This document shows, one piece after another, positions 20,831 through 33,237 of a DNA stretch of 64,000 nucleotides. Position 1 is the first letter of the stretch; every line of letters starts with the position of its first letter. The notes below the pieces were generated by a model. That model did no database searches. It was not told the origin of the DNA and worked only from the letters and a program-made list of their open reading frames with translations. The position numbers were made by a program, and so were the translations under genes. Source of the stretch: Craterostigma plantagineum (lineage: Eukaryota > Streptophyta > Magnoliopsida > Lamiales > Linderniaceae); contig JAPQWV010000657.1 of assembly GCA_027422505.1 (NCBI GenBank), positions 186,001-250,000 of the forward strand, in the 5' to 3' direction.

Positions 20831-21814
20831 TTGACAGTTTTAATCCTTCATGAAGACCTCGGAATCATTCTCTTACAACTAACAGAGTTCGAAATCTACT
20901 AACAAGGGATCTTATTGCTCGACTTTTAACCTTCGATCAAAATCCTATCTTCAAGAACAATATAATTTTCGTATAAGCCTTAAACCTTCAAGAACTGATT
21001 ATGCAAGCCCTAATTATATGATTTTTCAAGCTCAATAATTTCTAGAGACTGTTGAAAATGTGAAATTACCTACTTCAAGCTTTGGAAATGCTTCTGTTCG
21101 GCTTCTTCCTTCCTCCTTACTTAAGTTTTCAAGAGCTTAGTTTATATGTGACTTACCCAATGAAATGAAGATTTCCTTTCCCAGCTTTTATCTATTTGTT
21201 GCGTGTGGTATAATATAAATGACGTCGACATTTTTGTTAAGTCTTATCTCAACTCCACATATTTCTTTGTAGCTAAGTTATTGAGGCTTATCTGTATTTT
21301 CGAAATCCTCAACTACGCCATGACTTCGAGCTTCAAGGATGTCGTGCCTTATCAATCTCGAGTCCTCAAAGGTTTCGAGACTTAGAGATCTCGAGCATCT
21401 AAAGATTTCGAGTGTTTCTTCTTACGTTAAGTCATTGATACAAATATTATATCCTAATCCCTTACACTAAGTTATTGAGATAACTAAATTTCTTAAGTAA
21501 CAATTTTAGTCTTACAATCCTTTTCTCAATGTTAAAGAAATAACTACCATTATTCTAAATCTTAGTTTTCGAAAACCTCTCCATACCCAAGTTAGTGTAC
21601 CTATTTTAATATTAAAATCGTTTACTCTATAACTAAGGGTTCAAACCTTACAAAACCATAGGTTTAAAATCGTCTAGGTTAGCATGCCATGTACTAGAAA
21701 CCCTAAATTAATAACTAACCTACATTCAAAGTCTACGTTCCAGTTCATACATGTCATGTTAGCATATAGCATGAAATCAGTTAGGCACATAAAAATTACA
21801 AAACATGTCTCATG
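20831..21814. other. Non-coding AT-rich spacer
   Basis: No coding region, RNA gene or clear repeat seen, apart from scattered TCTCGAG words near 21355-21410. Confidence 0.4.
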
Positions 21815-22082
21815 CAGTCACGTAGGTCGGACACGTGCATGGCATGCATGGCTTTGACTTACTGAGTTTTATAAGCTCATTCCATGTATTTATGTGTTGT
21901 AAGTTCACGGAATCACGGTACGTGATCTTCAAGAAGGCGAGGCCAATTTTTGAAGCTTTCGGAGGACTTTGAGGTGGCAGTGTGTACATGGATGCCACCT
22001 GAGTGGCGGGCCAATAGATTATTTTGAACACGCATACGCACTCTACCTTGTATTTATGTCCTAGGAATATTTTGTGTGTTAA
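21815..22082. repeat. Right arm of the ~250-bp inverted repeat
   Basis: Reverse complement of 19400-19655: contains TGGCAGTGTGTACATGGATG and ACCTGAGTGGCGGGCC with only scattered differences. Confidence 0.75.
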
Positions 22083-22757
22083 TGTGAACATGATGAGGGC
22101 ATTAGGACCCAAACAATTTCAACACGTATTAGACAGGCAAGTTCTAGAGAGATATAGACTAGGCACGTCACCACAATCAAGAAAATGAGCATCAGCTCGT
22201 CAGGCTCAAACTCTCACAACGAAACAGGATTAATGGAGCTCTGAACAAAGAAAAGAAGGGAGAGAAAATAGGGAAACCGTTATAAGCATCATAGACAAAT
22301 TTCTCTGCCGTTTTCGTGTGCTCGCGCCGTCCCTTAAGCTGTGTGCTTAGATCTTGAGCCGTTGGCCGGATGTGAGTTGTTCGCTGATATCTCTTTTTTT
22401 CTTGCACAGCCGTTAAATGTCTTGATCCTTACTTCATCGAAAGCTTGAAAAGCATAAGTATGTTGGAGGGTTGTAGCGTTAGGTTGATTGCCCGTTTTCT
22501 TTTCTTTCCTTTTGTCCTGTAATAAAACCAAATAATATTTCTTGCTTAGGTGTATATTTTCTTAGCAAATATTCATTACTTTCTCCTATTAAAATAAAGC
22601 AAAGATGCAATATAAATTTTATTTGAAGGTCCCGTTTGTTTCATTTTCGTTCGGTTTGTCTTGATTGTCGTATTAAACACTTATAAAGCATAAGTATGAA
22701 TTTAATTGCTAAAATTAATTCAATACGACTCAATTTAGCTTGAAACCGACATAACAT
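22083..22757. other. No gene recognised
   Basis: Mixed-composition spacer with short shadow frames only. The copia-E pol fragment begins at its right edge. Confidence 0.4.
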
Positions 22758-24515
22758 AAATGTACCAAAATACATTTATCACATCATCAGAATCTTTAAA
22801 TTCAAGTGTAGAAAATGAATTACCTCAACTAGACGAACAACCTGAGATCACTGGGGATCTCGGTCGACAAATGGCTAATGCCTCAAGCTTGGCTTTGCCT
22901 CATGAGCGCAAGTGGACTCAAGCCCATCCACTCGATCAGATAATTGGTGATCCTTCGAGTGGCTTACGGACAAGACATCAGAGCAGACTTTTTAGCTGCT
23001 TCTTAGCCAGAATGAGCCAACCAAGGTAGCAGACGCTCTTACGGACACGGATTGGGTGATAGCCATTCAAGACGAGATCAACCAATTCGAGTGTATACAA
23101 GTGTGGACATTAGTTCCCCGTCCGTATGGAAAAACCATTATCGGACGAAATGGGTATTCAAGAACCATAAAAACAAAGATGGAGAAGTTATCAAAAACAA
23201 GCGCGACTCGTCGCCAAAGGATACAACCAACGGAAGGCATCGACTACGACGAAACATTCATGTTGCTCGAATCGAAGCCATCACACTATTTCTGGCTTAC
23301 GCGGCTCACAAGGACTTCAAAGTTTACCAAATGGATGTAAAAACCGCCTTTCTCAACGGCGTGTTAAAAGAAGAAGTCTATGTCGCTCAGCTAGAAGGCT
23401 TCGTCGATCAAGTTCACCCTGATCACGTCTATCGATTGGACAAAGCTCTCTACGCACTAAAACGGGCCCAACGTGCTTGGTAGGATGTTCTAAGTGAATT
23501 CCTCGTGACATCTGGTTTTATCCGAGGTACAGTCGATATGACTCTCTCCATCAAATGGCAAGACAAAGACTTGATGGTCGTTCAAATATACGTCGACGAC
23601 ACATTTTTGGATCAACCAATTACAACTTTGCAAGAGATTTGGAGATTTAGTGAAGAGCAAGTTCGAAATGAGCCATATGGGAGCGATGCAGTCTTTTTAG
23701 GACTTCAAGTCAGACAGCTCGAAGATAGAATCTTCATAAGCCAGATGCAATACATCAAGGACATTCTACAGAAGTTCCATCAAGATCAGAGCAAGCCTCT
23801 CAGCACTACAATGGCCACAAGCTGCAAATTGGATGTCGAACCTTCAAAAAAAGCGATCGACACACACTTTATCGCAGTATAATCGGGTCTCTTCTCTATC
23901 TCACCTCAAGCCGGCCGGACATCATGTTTGCCACATGCTTCTTTGCCCACTTTCAAGCCGATACGAAGGAATCCCACATGCTAGCTGTGAAGCGAATCCT
24001 GCGCTACCTCAAGGGCACTTCTACCTTAGGACTGTGGTATCTTAAAGGTACGAATTTCAAACTTATTGGCTACACTGATGCTGACTATGCAAGTTGCAGA
24101 ATGAAAAGGAAAAGCACGTCCGGTGGCACTCAATTTAGGTGAAAAGTTGGTCTGCTGGTCATCCAAAAAGCAGAATTGAGTCTCAACATCGACGGACGAA
24201 GCTGAATACATTGTGGCCGCCAGTTGCTGTTCGCAAATGCTATGGATGAGGACGCAGCTCCGCAACTATGGGTACAATTTAAATATTATACCCATATATA
24301 GTTATCATAGCTATAACGTGCAACCCTGTCCGCCACTCATGCGCAAAGCACCTAGATATTAGATATCATTTCATTAAGGATCACGTAGAAAAAGGCACGA
24401 TTGACATGTATTTTGTGACCACGGAATATCAACTAGCCGACATTTTCACCAAGGCACAGGATGAAAAACGATTCCAATTCCTTATCGAAAAATTAGGCAT
24501 GTTGAACCTTCAACG
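22758..24515 (+). pseudogene. Copia-E pol fragment (linker, RT, RNase H)
   Basis: Starts in the linker before RT. RVT_2 reads [40 protein letters not shown] and [13 protein letters not shown] followed by a stop, then VVQIYVDDTFLDQPITTLQE (YVDD), VFLGLQVRQLEDRIFISQ, and ILRYLKGTSTLGLWYLKG near 23995. RNase H fragments TDEAEYIVAASCCSQMLW and DIRYHFIKDHVEKGTIDMYF lead to ADIFTKAQDEKRFQFLIEKL at about 24435-24495, the usual C-terminus of copia pol. At least six frameshifts or stops; no gag, integrase or LTR found nearby. Confidence 0.85.
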
Positions 24516-25521
24516 ATCTGTGCTCTACCTGATCATTATGCGCTCCCACACGCTCATCTCTATGTGTTTTCTATTTTAACTACCATACATTGCATGAGAA
24601 TTTAAATATTTTTTTAATAATACAATAATAAAATCCGAAAATATTATATACTTATAATATTAGGGGAATGGCGATATCTTTAGGATGCTCGATCTGGTTA
24701 CAAATATATTTCCCTGATATGCGACAGATTTATTGCTTAATGTTGTCAGTCTAAGTCACATTCTTGTGTCTAAAGGTCATTAGTTTGCTCCACTAGGCAC
24801 AAAGCCACTTTACATAAGCGAGGATTCTAGCCTTTTATTTTTCTCCTTTGGACTTATTCTTGAGCGAGTCACACATCAATTGCTTGTTTTAACTAGTGAT
24901 TTTTAGCCTCATACTCGCCTTGCGCTGATCGTTAGGAAAATGGTAAGGGCACTTAGGAAGTTCCTCACCCGACCACATGTAAATTTCAATCCTAAACATA
25001 GCCTTTACTAATCCACTTTGAGTCTTCTACGATTCCTTTTTCTTCATTTGAAACCCGTTCAAGCCTTCAACCGAACTTCACAATCTTCTGAGGGATACTC
25101 AAATGAGAAAATGAGGGGCAAATAAGAAGAATAGAACAGAAAAAAAGATGACAAAAGAATGTGGAAAATGCACACGAGGAATGCTCAACGCACAAGAAGC
25201 AGTCCAAAAGAACCTGGCCTCCCAATTATTGAGATCTTTCAGAAATCATAAGAAGAGGGGCATGTATCTTGCTGTGAATTTCTCCATCGATAATCTCGTA
25301 CGCTCGTGGCTGGAAAGGGGAGCATCACGAAGTGAACTTGTCCAACGATAATCCTGTCTTGTATCGAGAAACGAAAAGAGGATCACGACCTTGGGTACGA
25401 ATTCTACAACCGTGTGCTTCTTCAAATTGATAACCTCTGAAACCTCTCTAGGGATTAAGAGAAAAGGAATATGGTATCGGCCCGAGAATTAACGAGAAGA
25501 ACTTCGTCTTAGATAATCTCT
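24516..25521. other. Unidentified sequence between copia-E and a family A LTR
   Basis: Probably the 3' non-coding end of copia-E. The only open frame of note (25148-25351, 67 codons, basic) has no recognisable domain. No LTR boundary could be set. Confidence 0.35.
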
Positions 25522-25918
25522 TGTTAGGTCCTTAATTTCAACTCTATGATGCTAGACTTCAATCCTAGGTAATTCGATTAGAATTATAGAAAGTAAGATT
25601 TCGACCGAAGACCTTCTTTGAAGAACTTGAGAGAGAATGTGGGTACCCATTCAATCGAATTTCAGAATTGATTGGAAAGTTCTACAGATCGAGTAGTGAA
25701 AGAATGTACTCTGATTTTCTCTGTCTAGAATTTGGATTGGCAGCCCTTCGGATCAATTGACTAAAATTCTTTATTAAGCACAATGTTTACAAATGTATTT
25801 ATACCAAACAAACTTGGAATAAATAGCAAACAAGTCCTAATCTGAGGACAAATACAAATAAAGCCCCTTACAAGAACAGCTAATGAAATCATAGCACAAC
25901 TAAAGCGTATACTCTACA
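25522..25918 (-). repeat. 3' LTR of copia family A (397 bp)
   Basis: The minus strand starts TGTAGAGTATACGC and ends GGACCTAACA. On the plus strand it is followed by TTCTCCCATTTCTGC, i.e. a minus-strand polypurine tract (AAATGGGAGAA) just upstream of the LTR. Homologous to 1356-1706 and 9049-9394. Confidence 0.86.
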
Positions 25919-27865
25919 TTCTCCCATTTCTGCTTGATTGCTCTTCTGCGCTATCTGTCCTAGTCGGGCATAGTATGACCTGTGCAAGCCCAGCGCATGC
26001 TCGAAGTTCCTTAATGTGTCTCTCAGCTTCAAGCGCTCCTCGATGGCTTCAAGGAGTTCCATCAGAAGCGGTTTTTCTCTCACAAACCTATGAATATGCA
26101 GCACCGTATCTTTATTGATTTCTTCCAATCTCTTCTCTATATTCTTTATGATGAACTTGAGTCCCTCACAGAATTTGTGTATCTCAGTCTTCAGCATCAA
26201 CATATTCTTCTTGGCAATTTGGATTGTGGTAGGTGATTCCTAAGACTAAGCTTATGTGTACGTGGTTATTGGGATGCCCTCCGATCTCAGGTCCTTTGTT
26301 GAGTGGAGCGGTCATGTTGACCTTCTGAAGGTCGTGTGTGGCATGGTACTTGACCTAGCACATCATGAACTGGTAGTCCCCTCGAGTCCTGCCTTGTTTA
26401 TGAAGCCTTGAGGACCCTTGTACTTCTCTACGTACACCTGGCGGAGACGGTACACCTCCTCAACATAGAATGGAGTTGGAAGACTGCCTTTCTTACAGTA
26501 GACGCTTAGTAGCTAACGGATTGGGGATAAGTCCTTGAAATGACTCTTCAATCGTTCTTTTGGAATCCCCATCCTCATATCAGGTCCAAGTTGGGTTAGC
26601 ATCCAAAGATATGTCATCCTCTTCTGCTGTTGAGAGATGCCTCTGACCTCGAACTCGTTCAACTGCTTGACTTTGTCCGGTGACATCCATATATGGTGAC
26701 GAACTTCTTCAAGAAATGGGATTTCAATCCTAATGTTTTCCCATGGCGTGTCGATTAGAACGGTCCCTGGCATTTGTCTTATGCTCGTTGCGCAATCCAT
26801 TCTGGAAGCCTTAAGGGAATTTGGTCATGATCTTCACCTTCTTGAAGTTCTTCGTCTTCTATCAAGACTAGGTCGACCGAACCTTGTTTTAGGAAGTGTC
26901 GAACGTCCTTGAGCCTCTGTCTTTGAGTGTCATCGGGCATCGTGTGGGTCATCCATTGTCCTTTGAAGATATATAAGGAACTCGGGTGGGTTGACTGCAC
27001 TTCTTGATGGTCCCGATTGGTCTGGAGCGATTGAGCTGGGAGTTGCTTGAGTTTGCGCCAAGGCTACGACCATGGCGGCACTTGCTTCTTCTTTCGGAAG
27101 CAAGGAGCTTGTGAAAGTCGATGGAGGTGTGGATTGAGGCATCCTTAGGTGAAAGGTTGGAGGTTCATTTCGGTTAGAGCTTTGGTGGTGCGGTTCGTGG
27201 TGGTGGTTGTTTGGCTAGTAGTGGGTTGGGTTTCAAAGGCTCCAGCGCTTGTATGCGTCGCGCCTGAACCTTATCCTTGACCTTCTCCTTGGGCACTCGA
27301 AGATGTCCTAGGCCTCTTCTCCCCTCATCAGGATCTTGATCATCGGGGTAGGTGGCTCAGGATGATCCACGAGGCGCCTATATAAGGATTCCTCCTGGGG
27401 CGTCAGAGTGGGAAGGCCTATGAGGCGGACGAGTAGGATATCGTGGAGTTCGGTGATGGGAACGGTGTATGGGTTGATGAGGATAGATGAGTTGATGAGA
27501 GAGTCAGTGGGTGTGGGTTGTGAGGTAAGCTTGTGCTGAAGGGCCCTCTGAGATGGGATTTGTCTTCAAGGAATTTGATGGTTGCAGAGAGGGCAGCCTG
27601 ATGCGCTTCAGTCACAAACGGGACGGACGCCTCCGTTGTTGATGGACCAAGACGACTGATGTCGCCTGTTGACAACCCTTGACTGATCACCGGCTTATCA
27701 GGTTGGCTCATCGTCACTTGAGGTGGTGACGGGTCGAGACTTTCACCCAATCCTTGATATGAATCTAAAAGATTCGCATATATGAATTGAGCCAGACGTT
27801 GATAGGTTACACTTAGGCGGTTATTTACCAATCATTCCTGTTAGGGTGAGGGTTCCTGATCGGAG
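25919..27865 (-). pseudogene. Copia family A extra ORF, copy B (linker and C-terminal domain)
   Basis: The minus strand carries, in order: LDSYQGLGESLDPSPPQVTM and TEAHQAALSATIKFLEDKS (27831-27530), EEASAAMVVALAQTQATPSS (about 27100), GQWMTHTMPDDTQRQRLKDV and DLVLIEDEELQEGEDHDQ (about 26960-26840), QQKRMTYLWMLTQLGPDMRM (about 26610), and the C-terminal block TEIHKFCEGLKFIIKNIEKR followed by EHALGLHRSYYARLGQ (26200-25960). The order matches copy A, with part of the domain around 26220-26500 broken by frameshifts. The first block overlaps the end of copy C (53164-55026), linking the three copies into one ORF. Function unknown. Confidence 0.72.
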
Positions 27866-28182
27866 ACAAAATTGTTGAAACACTCATGAGAAGGACTCGT
27901 GTGGGACACGGGCTCATCTATGGGTTAGTGTGGGACACGGCGCCGTTAGAGTGATGGGCCAACAAACTGTTAGGTTGAGGCTCATTTCTATCGAACGTGG
28001 AAATCAACTCCACTATAAAACCATCAACGAGGTTTGAAATCTCTATCAGGAGAATGAGGTTTTCATAAATATAAAACCAAGCCAAATTATTAAAGTCCTT
28101 ATTTGTGCTTGTAGAATAATACGTTGACACCTTCAATGCTTTATTTTCTGTAGATTGTTTTCTTTCTTGTTTGTATACAAAA
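27866..28182 (+). other. LTR- or leader-like sequence upstream of copia-F gag
   Basis: Begins TGTTGAAACACTCATGAG (27870), contains a TATA-like CTATAAAACC (about 28014) and ends at the copia-F gag ATG. It does not match copia-F's own 1.6-kb LTR and no PBS is seen, so its identity is open. Confidence 0.35.
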
Positions 28183-29265
28183 TGACGTCACCATTCAATT
28201 TACTGATCACGGAAAATCGTTTGGAGGGTCCAAACCTTGCGGACTGGCTCCGTAACTTGAGGATAGTCCTCACTCTGGAACGCCTAGAGTATGTCCTTGA
28301 GGGACTCATATCACTGAACCCCAAGAGGGTGCGAGTGAGGCTGACGGGGAATATTATGCCAAATGGATGGCTGATAGTGTACGTGTGAAGGCTTATATGT
28401 TAGCTGGGATGAATAATGATCTACAGCGTCAGCATGCGGATATGCAAATTCGCGAGATTCATCTGAAGGAGTTGTACGGCGAGCAGTCAACATCGTATCG
28501 ATACGCTGCTGACAACCTCTTCCATACCAAGATGCCTGAGGGCGCAGATGTCGCGGCACATGTGCTAAGCTCATTGGGTACATTGAGGAACTGGGTTCTC
28601 TCGGTTGTCCCATTCACAACGAGCTTCAGATTGACCTGATCCTTCAGTACTCCCAGCTTCATTTGCTTAGTTTATTATAAACTATAATCTGAGCGATAGG
28701 CGATTTTCGCTTCCTGAACTCATGAACACGCTAGTTCAGACTCAGCGAGAGCTAAAGAAAGGAAAGGGAAAAGAGCTTGCGCACATTGCGACTACGAGGT
28801 CTAAGAGATCTAAGTCGAACAAGCCCAAATCCAAGCCCAGTAAGCCAAAAGGATGGATTAAGAAAAAGGGCAAGGCCAAAGTGAACGTGCCTAAAGTTCC
28901 AAAGGCGACTGATCGGTGCGCCTTCACTGCCAAGAGCTGGGACATTGGAAATGGGACTGCCCCAAGCTTCGAGCTTCTGGGGCTTCAGGTAAAGTTTCAG
29001 AAACCTACTGTTCATTTACTGTATTTACCACTTCGTGGATTCTTGAGTCGGGAGCTAGTGCTCACATTTGTGTTTTGAACCAGTGTCTGAAACGAAGTAG
29101 GAAGCTGGCGGAACGAGAAGTCTTGATCAACGTTGCTAGCAGACATAGTGTGTCTGCCAGTCATGTTGGATCGAAGAATCTTGTATTAAGTTCTGGACAT
29201 GTATTATATCTATCCGATGTACTTGTATTGCCCAAAAGGCTAAAAATTCTATTCCTGCTTTGAGT
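28183..29265 (+). pseudogene. Copia-F gag and protease (frameshifted)
   Basis: Gag starts MTSPFNLLITENRLEGPNLA, then DWLRNLRIVLTLERLEYVLE, and shifts frame near 28320-28370 to reach LAGMNNDLQRQHADMQIREI and HLKELYGEQ. A basic linker (28722-28900) precedes a CCHC knuckle, readable as LHCQELGHWKWDCPKLRAS in a different frame near 28920. The protease active site near 29037 reads WILESGASAHIC: the catalytic Asp of DSG is replaced by Glu. Homologous to the minus-strand copy at 61153-63393. Not functional. Confidence 0.83.
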
Positions 29266-29269
29266 AAGA

Positions 29270-30084
29270 ATAGTTATGAATTTCGATTCAATAATAATAT
29301 TTGTGAGATTTATTTGGAATAAATGCATCGGAAATACAACGTTAATAAATGGTTTATATTACGTTAACGTCCAAGAACATGCGAATGTAGTTACTCACAA
29401 ACGTAACTTAGAGTTAAATAAAAAGTATTTGTGGCATCTTAGACTAGGTCATGCCGGAGTTCGAAAGATTCAAGAGTTCGAGAAACACGACATTATTAAG
29501 CCGATAGAATTAGATTCTTATCCAACGTGCGAGTCTTGTATCTTCGGCAAAATGACTAAGTCTCCCTTTACAGGGACTTTTCAAAGAGCCAATAATCTTT
29601 TGGATTTGATCCATGACGTTTGTGGACCGTTTAGTGTAGCGACCCGAGGTAATTTCCACTATTTTGTGACTTTCACAGATGATCAATCTCGCTATGGCTT
29701 GGTGTATCTATTGAAGCACAAGTCTTAAACGCTTGAAAAGTTCAAGGAATTCAAGACTTTGGTGGAAAATCTATCTGGGAGACAAATTAAAGTTGTACGA
29801 CCAGATCAAGGCGGCGAATATATGAGTCTCGAGTTTGATGATTTCTTGAAAGAAAATGGAATCATTTTGTAGTTTACACCGCCCTGAACACCACAGTTGA
29901 ATGTGTTGCCGAATGCAGAAATCGGACATTATTAGATAAAGTTCGATCTATGCTTAGCTATACAGATCTCCCCATATCTCTGTGGGGATATGCTTTGCAA
30001 ACTGCTGTTTATGTTTTGAACTGAACCCCTTAGAAGTCTGTTGATAAGGTACCTTATGAAATTTGGAATGATAACAAGCCTAGC
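29270..30084 (+). pseudogene. Copia-F pre-integrase zinc domain and integrase core
   Basis: The frame 29276-29728 reads YLWHLRLGHAGVRKIQEFEK, then YPTCESCIFGKMTKSPF (HHCC zinc domain), LLDLIHDVCGPFSVATRG (first D) and YFVTFTDDQSRYGLVYLLKH. After a stop at 29726-29728, KVVRPDQGGEYMSLEFDDFL holds the second D (usually RSDRGGEY), then frame breaks hide the Glu region (TPQLNVLPNAE). Decayed integrase. Confidence 0.83.
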
Positions 30085-31464
30085 TTGAATCACTTGAGGG
30101 TTTGGGGTTGCCCCGCCTATGTAAAAAAGCTAGTAGCAGACAAACTCGAATCTAGGTCCACGAAAGGACGTTTCGTCGGATATCCCGATGATAGCATGGG
30201 ATATTATATTTACTTGCATGATGATCAGAGGATCGTTGTAGCAATTCATGCTCACTTTCTCGAGGAACAGTTTGTTCGAGAAGGTGGCGCTGGCAGAGAA
30301 GTGCCTCTTGGAGAGTTAGATGAAACGCCTCCAGCGACATCACTGCCTGAGGGAACAGATGAGCAGTCCGAGACGCGCCCAGAATTGCGCAGGTCAGGTA
30401 GAGTACCTCGAATACCTGAGAGATACGGTATGGTTCACGTCGAGCAAAGAGGTACTGCGACGGAGGGGATCGTTGGTGACGACCCCACTACTTTTGACCA
30501 GGCAATGATGGATGTCGACTCTAAAAAATGGGACGAAGCTATGAAAGTAGAGATGGACTCGATGCACACCAACCAAGTCTGGACTCCAGTAGACCTGCCC
30601 CAAGGTTTTAGACCTATAGAGTGTAAATGGATCTACAAGAGAAAGATTGGATCTGATGGACAGGTCGGAACCTACAAAGCTAGGCTAGTAGCGAAAGGGT
30701 ATAATAAAAAAGAGGGCATCGATTATGAGGAAACTTTTTCACATGTTGCAATGATTAAGTTTATCCGCATTCTGCTTACCATAGCAACATACTATGATTA
30801 CAAGATCTGGCAGATGGATGTCAAAACCGCTTTCCTAAATGGATTCCTCCAAGAGGAAATCTATATGAAGCAGCCCAAGGGTTTTACATCTCAAGGACAC
30901 AAAGTGTGCAAGCTTAATAGGTCTATTTTTGGACTTAAGCAAGCGTCGAGAAGCTGGAATCTTCGATTTGATGAAGTAGTTAGGAACTACAGATTCATGA
31001 AGATGAGCCTTGTGTTTACAAGAAGGTCAGTGGGAGTATGATATCATTCCTCGCGTGGATGACATCCTTTTGATAGGAAATAACATCGGGATGCTCTTGG
31101 AGGTGAAAGCTTGGCTTTCGACTGAGTTCTCCATGAAAGACCTGGGAGAAGCAACTTTCTTGGAATTCATCTTTTTAGAGATCGAGCGAATCGAATGATA
31201 GGTCTATCTCAGGCCCTTTTACTTAGAAAAGATCCTGAAACGGTTTCGAATGGATGAATCTAAGAAAGTGTTCTTGCCAATGCGACATAGAATTCATCTG
31301 TCGAAATCCATGTGTCCTCCAAGTGAGGAAGCAAGGAAGGGAATGAGTGAAATTCCTTATGCATCAGCAATAGGTAGCCTAATGTATGCGATGCTATGTA
31401 CGGAGCCTGACATTGCGTATGCTTTGAGCATAGTAAGTCGGTACCAGTCTAATCCCGGTAAGCT
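30085..31464 (+). pseudogene. Copia-F linker and reverse transcriptase
   Basis: A 318-codon open frame (30085-31041): LRVWGCPAYVKKLVADKLES, then a linker with RRSGRVPRIPERYGMVHVEQ, then RVT_2 ([80 protein letters not shown]). A frame change near 31030 leads to IPRVDDILLIGNNIGMLLEV (catalytic VDD, Tyr lost) and ASAIGSLMYAMLCTEPDIAY, then YQSNPGK. The gene is cut at 31464 by the gypsy insertion and resumes at 37926. Confidence 0.88.
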
Positions 31465-32168
31465 TGATAAGGAACCCCGATCTATTTCAGCCGAGACCCC
31501 GAATCCCAAAGTCGCACAGCATCGATCGCAACGTAGGGAACACTTGATGGATTGAAAGACGCCATGAACGGATGTGTAAAGTCGTACGATAAGTCTCAGA
31601 TCTATTCTCACAACACACTGCTTTTGCGAGAGATAGACGATGTTCGAACGTCGGACGAAAGAGTAATAAAGACTCGGAGAGATTCAAAGAAACTTGAAAT
31701 TATATATATCAAAGTTGGTTCTCTCTAATGAGAAACAATACTTATTTATACTAGTAGGATATGGCTAAATATAGAAATATAATAATAACAAACTAATAGA
31801 TATTTAAGCGAAAATCTATGAGAATCTTACTAAGTAAATATCTAATTAGTTTGAATATAAGATCTTGCAAATCTCGTTCAGATCTGGTCTAAGGACGAAA
31901 ATTGCATCTTGGTCCTTCAATTCTTCGATAATTGCACTTTAGTCCCTGAACTTTCCAAAATTGTCATTTCTGCGCCGATCAAGTTCTTGAAATTTATATT
32001 CTGACCCTCTTTATTCTGAGTTGCTATGAAATCTTCTCTTCTTCAAGAACCATTAATATGAGCGTGTTAAGTTTTTCTTTGAAGTTCTTTGCTCGAAATC
32101 TTGTTACGGGCCCAGTCGGTATTTGAATCTTCAACTTAGCTTGCTTCTGATTGGACTCGTCCACATCA
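31465..32168 (-). repeat. Gypsy 3' LTR (704 bp)
   Basis: The minus strand starts TGATGTGGACGAGTCC and ends GGGGTTCCTTATCA. Pairs with 37234-37925. Confidence 0.9.
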
Positions 32169-32194
32169 TCCCCCTCTTCTTGAAAAGCATATCT

Positions 32195-33231
32195 TCAAAT
32201 CATCACTGAAATCAAAAGGAGACAAATCAGAGACATTGAAAGTGGTACTAACATTATACTCACCTGGGAGATCAATTTTATAGGCATTGTTATTGATCCT
32301 TTCGACGACTTGGAAGGGTCCATCGCCTCGGGGGAACAGCTTTGACTTTCTTTTCTCCTGAAATTGGTCTTTTTGAAGGTGTAACCAAACCCAACCACCT
32401 GATTCAAATATGACCTCTTTGCGCCCTTTATTAGCATGGCGTGTGTATCCTCTGTTCGTCGTTCAATGTTGAGTCGTGCAGTCTCATGTAGTTGCTTAAC
32501 CATCTCAGCCTTGCGCGCCCCATCTAAGCTATCTCGCTCATCCATAGGTATAGGTGATAAATCCAAAGATGTGAGTAGGCTGAACCCATAAACAATTTCA
32601 AAAGGCGAAAACTTAGTTGAAGAATGTATAACACGATTATAAGCAAACTCAACGTGTGGTAAACAGTCTTCCCAAGACTTAATATTATTCTGAACAATTA
32701 CTCGTAGTAAAGTAGATAATGTTCGATTTACTACTTCGGTTTGCCCATCAGTTTGGGGTGACAAGTAGTCGAAAATAAAAGCTTAGTACCGAGTTTACCC
32801 CATAATGTCTTCCAAAAGTAGCTTAGGAACTTCACGTCTCTATCCGAAATGATGGTGCGAGGTACTCCATGTAGGCGAACAATCTCTTGAAAGAATAAAT
32901 CTGCAATATGAGAAGCGTCGTCCGTTTTAATGCAAGGAATAAAGTGTGCCATCTTTGAAAACCTGTCGACCACTACAAAGATGGAGTCTCATCCTTTTCT
33001 TGTCCTCAGCAAACCTAGCACAAAGTCCATTGAAATATCTACCCAAGGTGAATTAGGAATAGGTAAAGGTGTATATAAACCGTGTGGTTGAACTTTTGAT
33101 TTTGCCTGGCGACATGTGGTACAATTACTACATATTCGCTCGATATCGCGCTTCATACGAGGCCAGTAGAAATGTTCTTGGACAATTCCTAGAGTCTTTG
33201 CAATCCCAAAATGGCCCATTAAACCTCCCAC
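32195..33231 (-). pseudogene. Gypsy integrase
   Basis: Three minus-strand frames. The first is [40 protein letters not shown] (zinc domain CX2C) and [13 protein letters not shown] (first D). The next has [17 protein letters not shown] and [18 protein letters not shown] (second D). The last has [20 protein letters not shown] (Glu) and [19 protein letters not shown]. All three acidic catalytic residues are visible but separated by frame breaks at about 32985 and 32760. The C-terminal end is shifted; a SDLSPF-like end lies near 32220. Confidence 0.9.
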
Positions 33232-33237
33232 ATGGGC

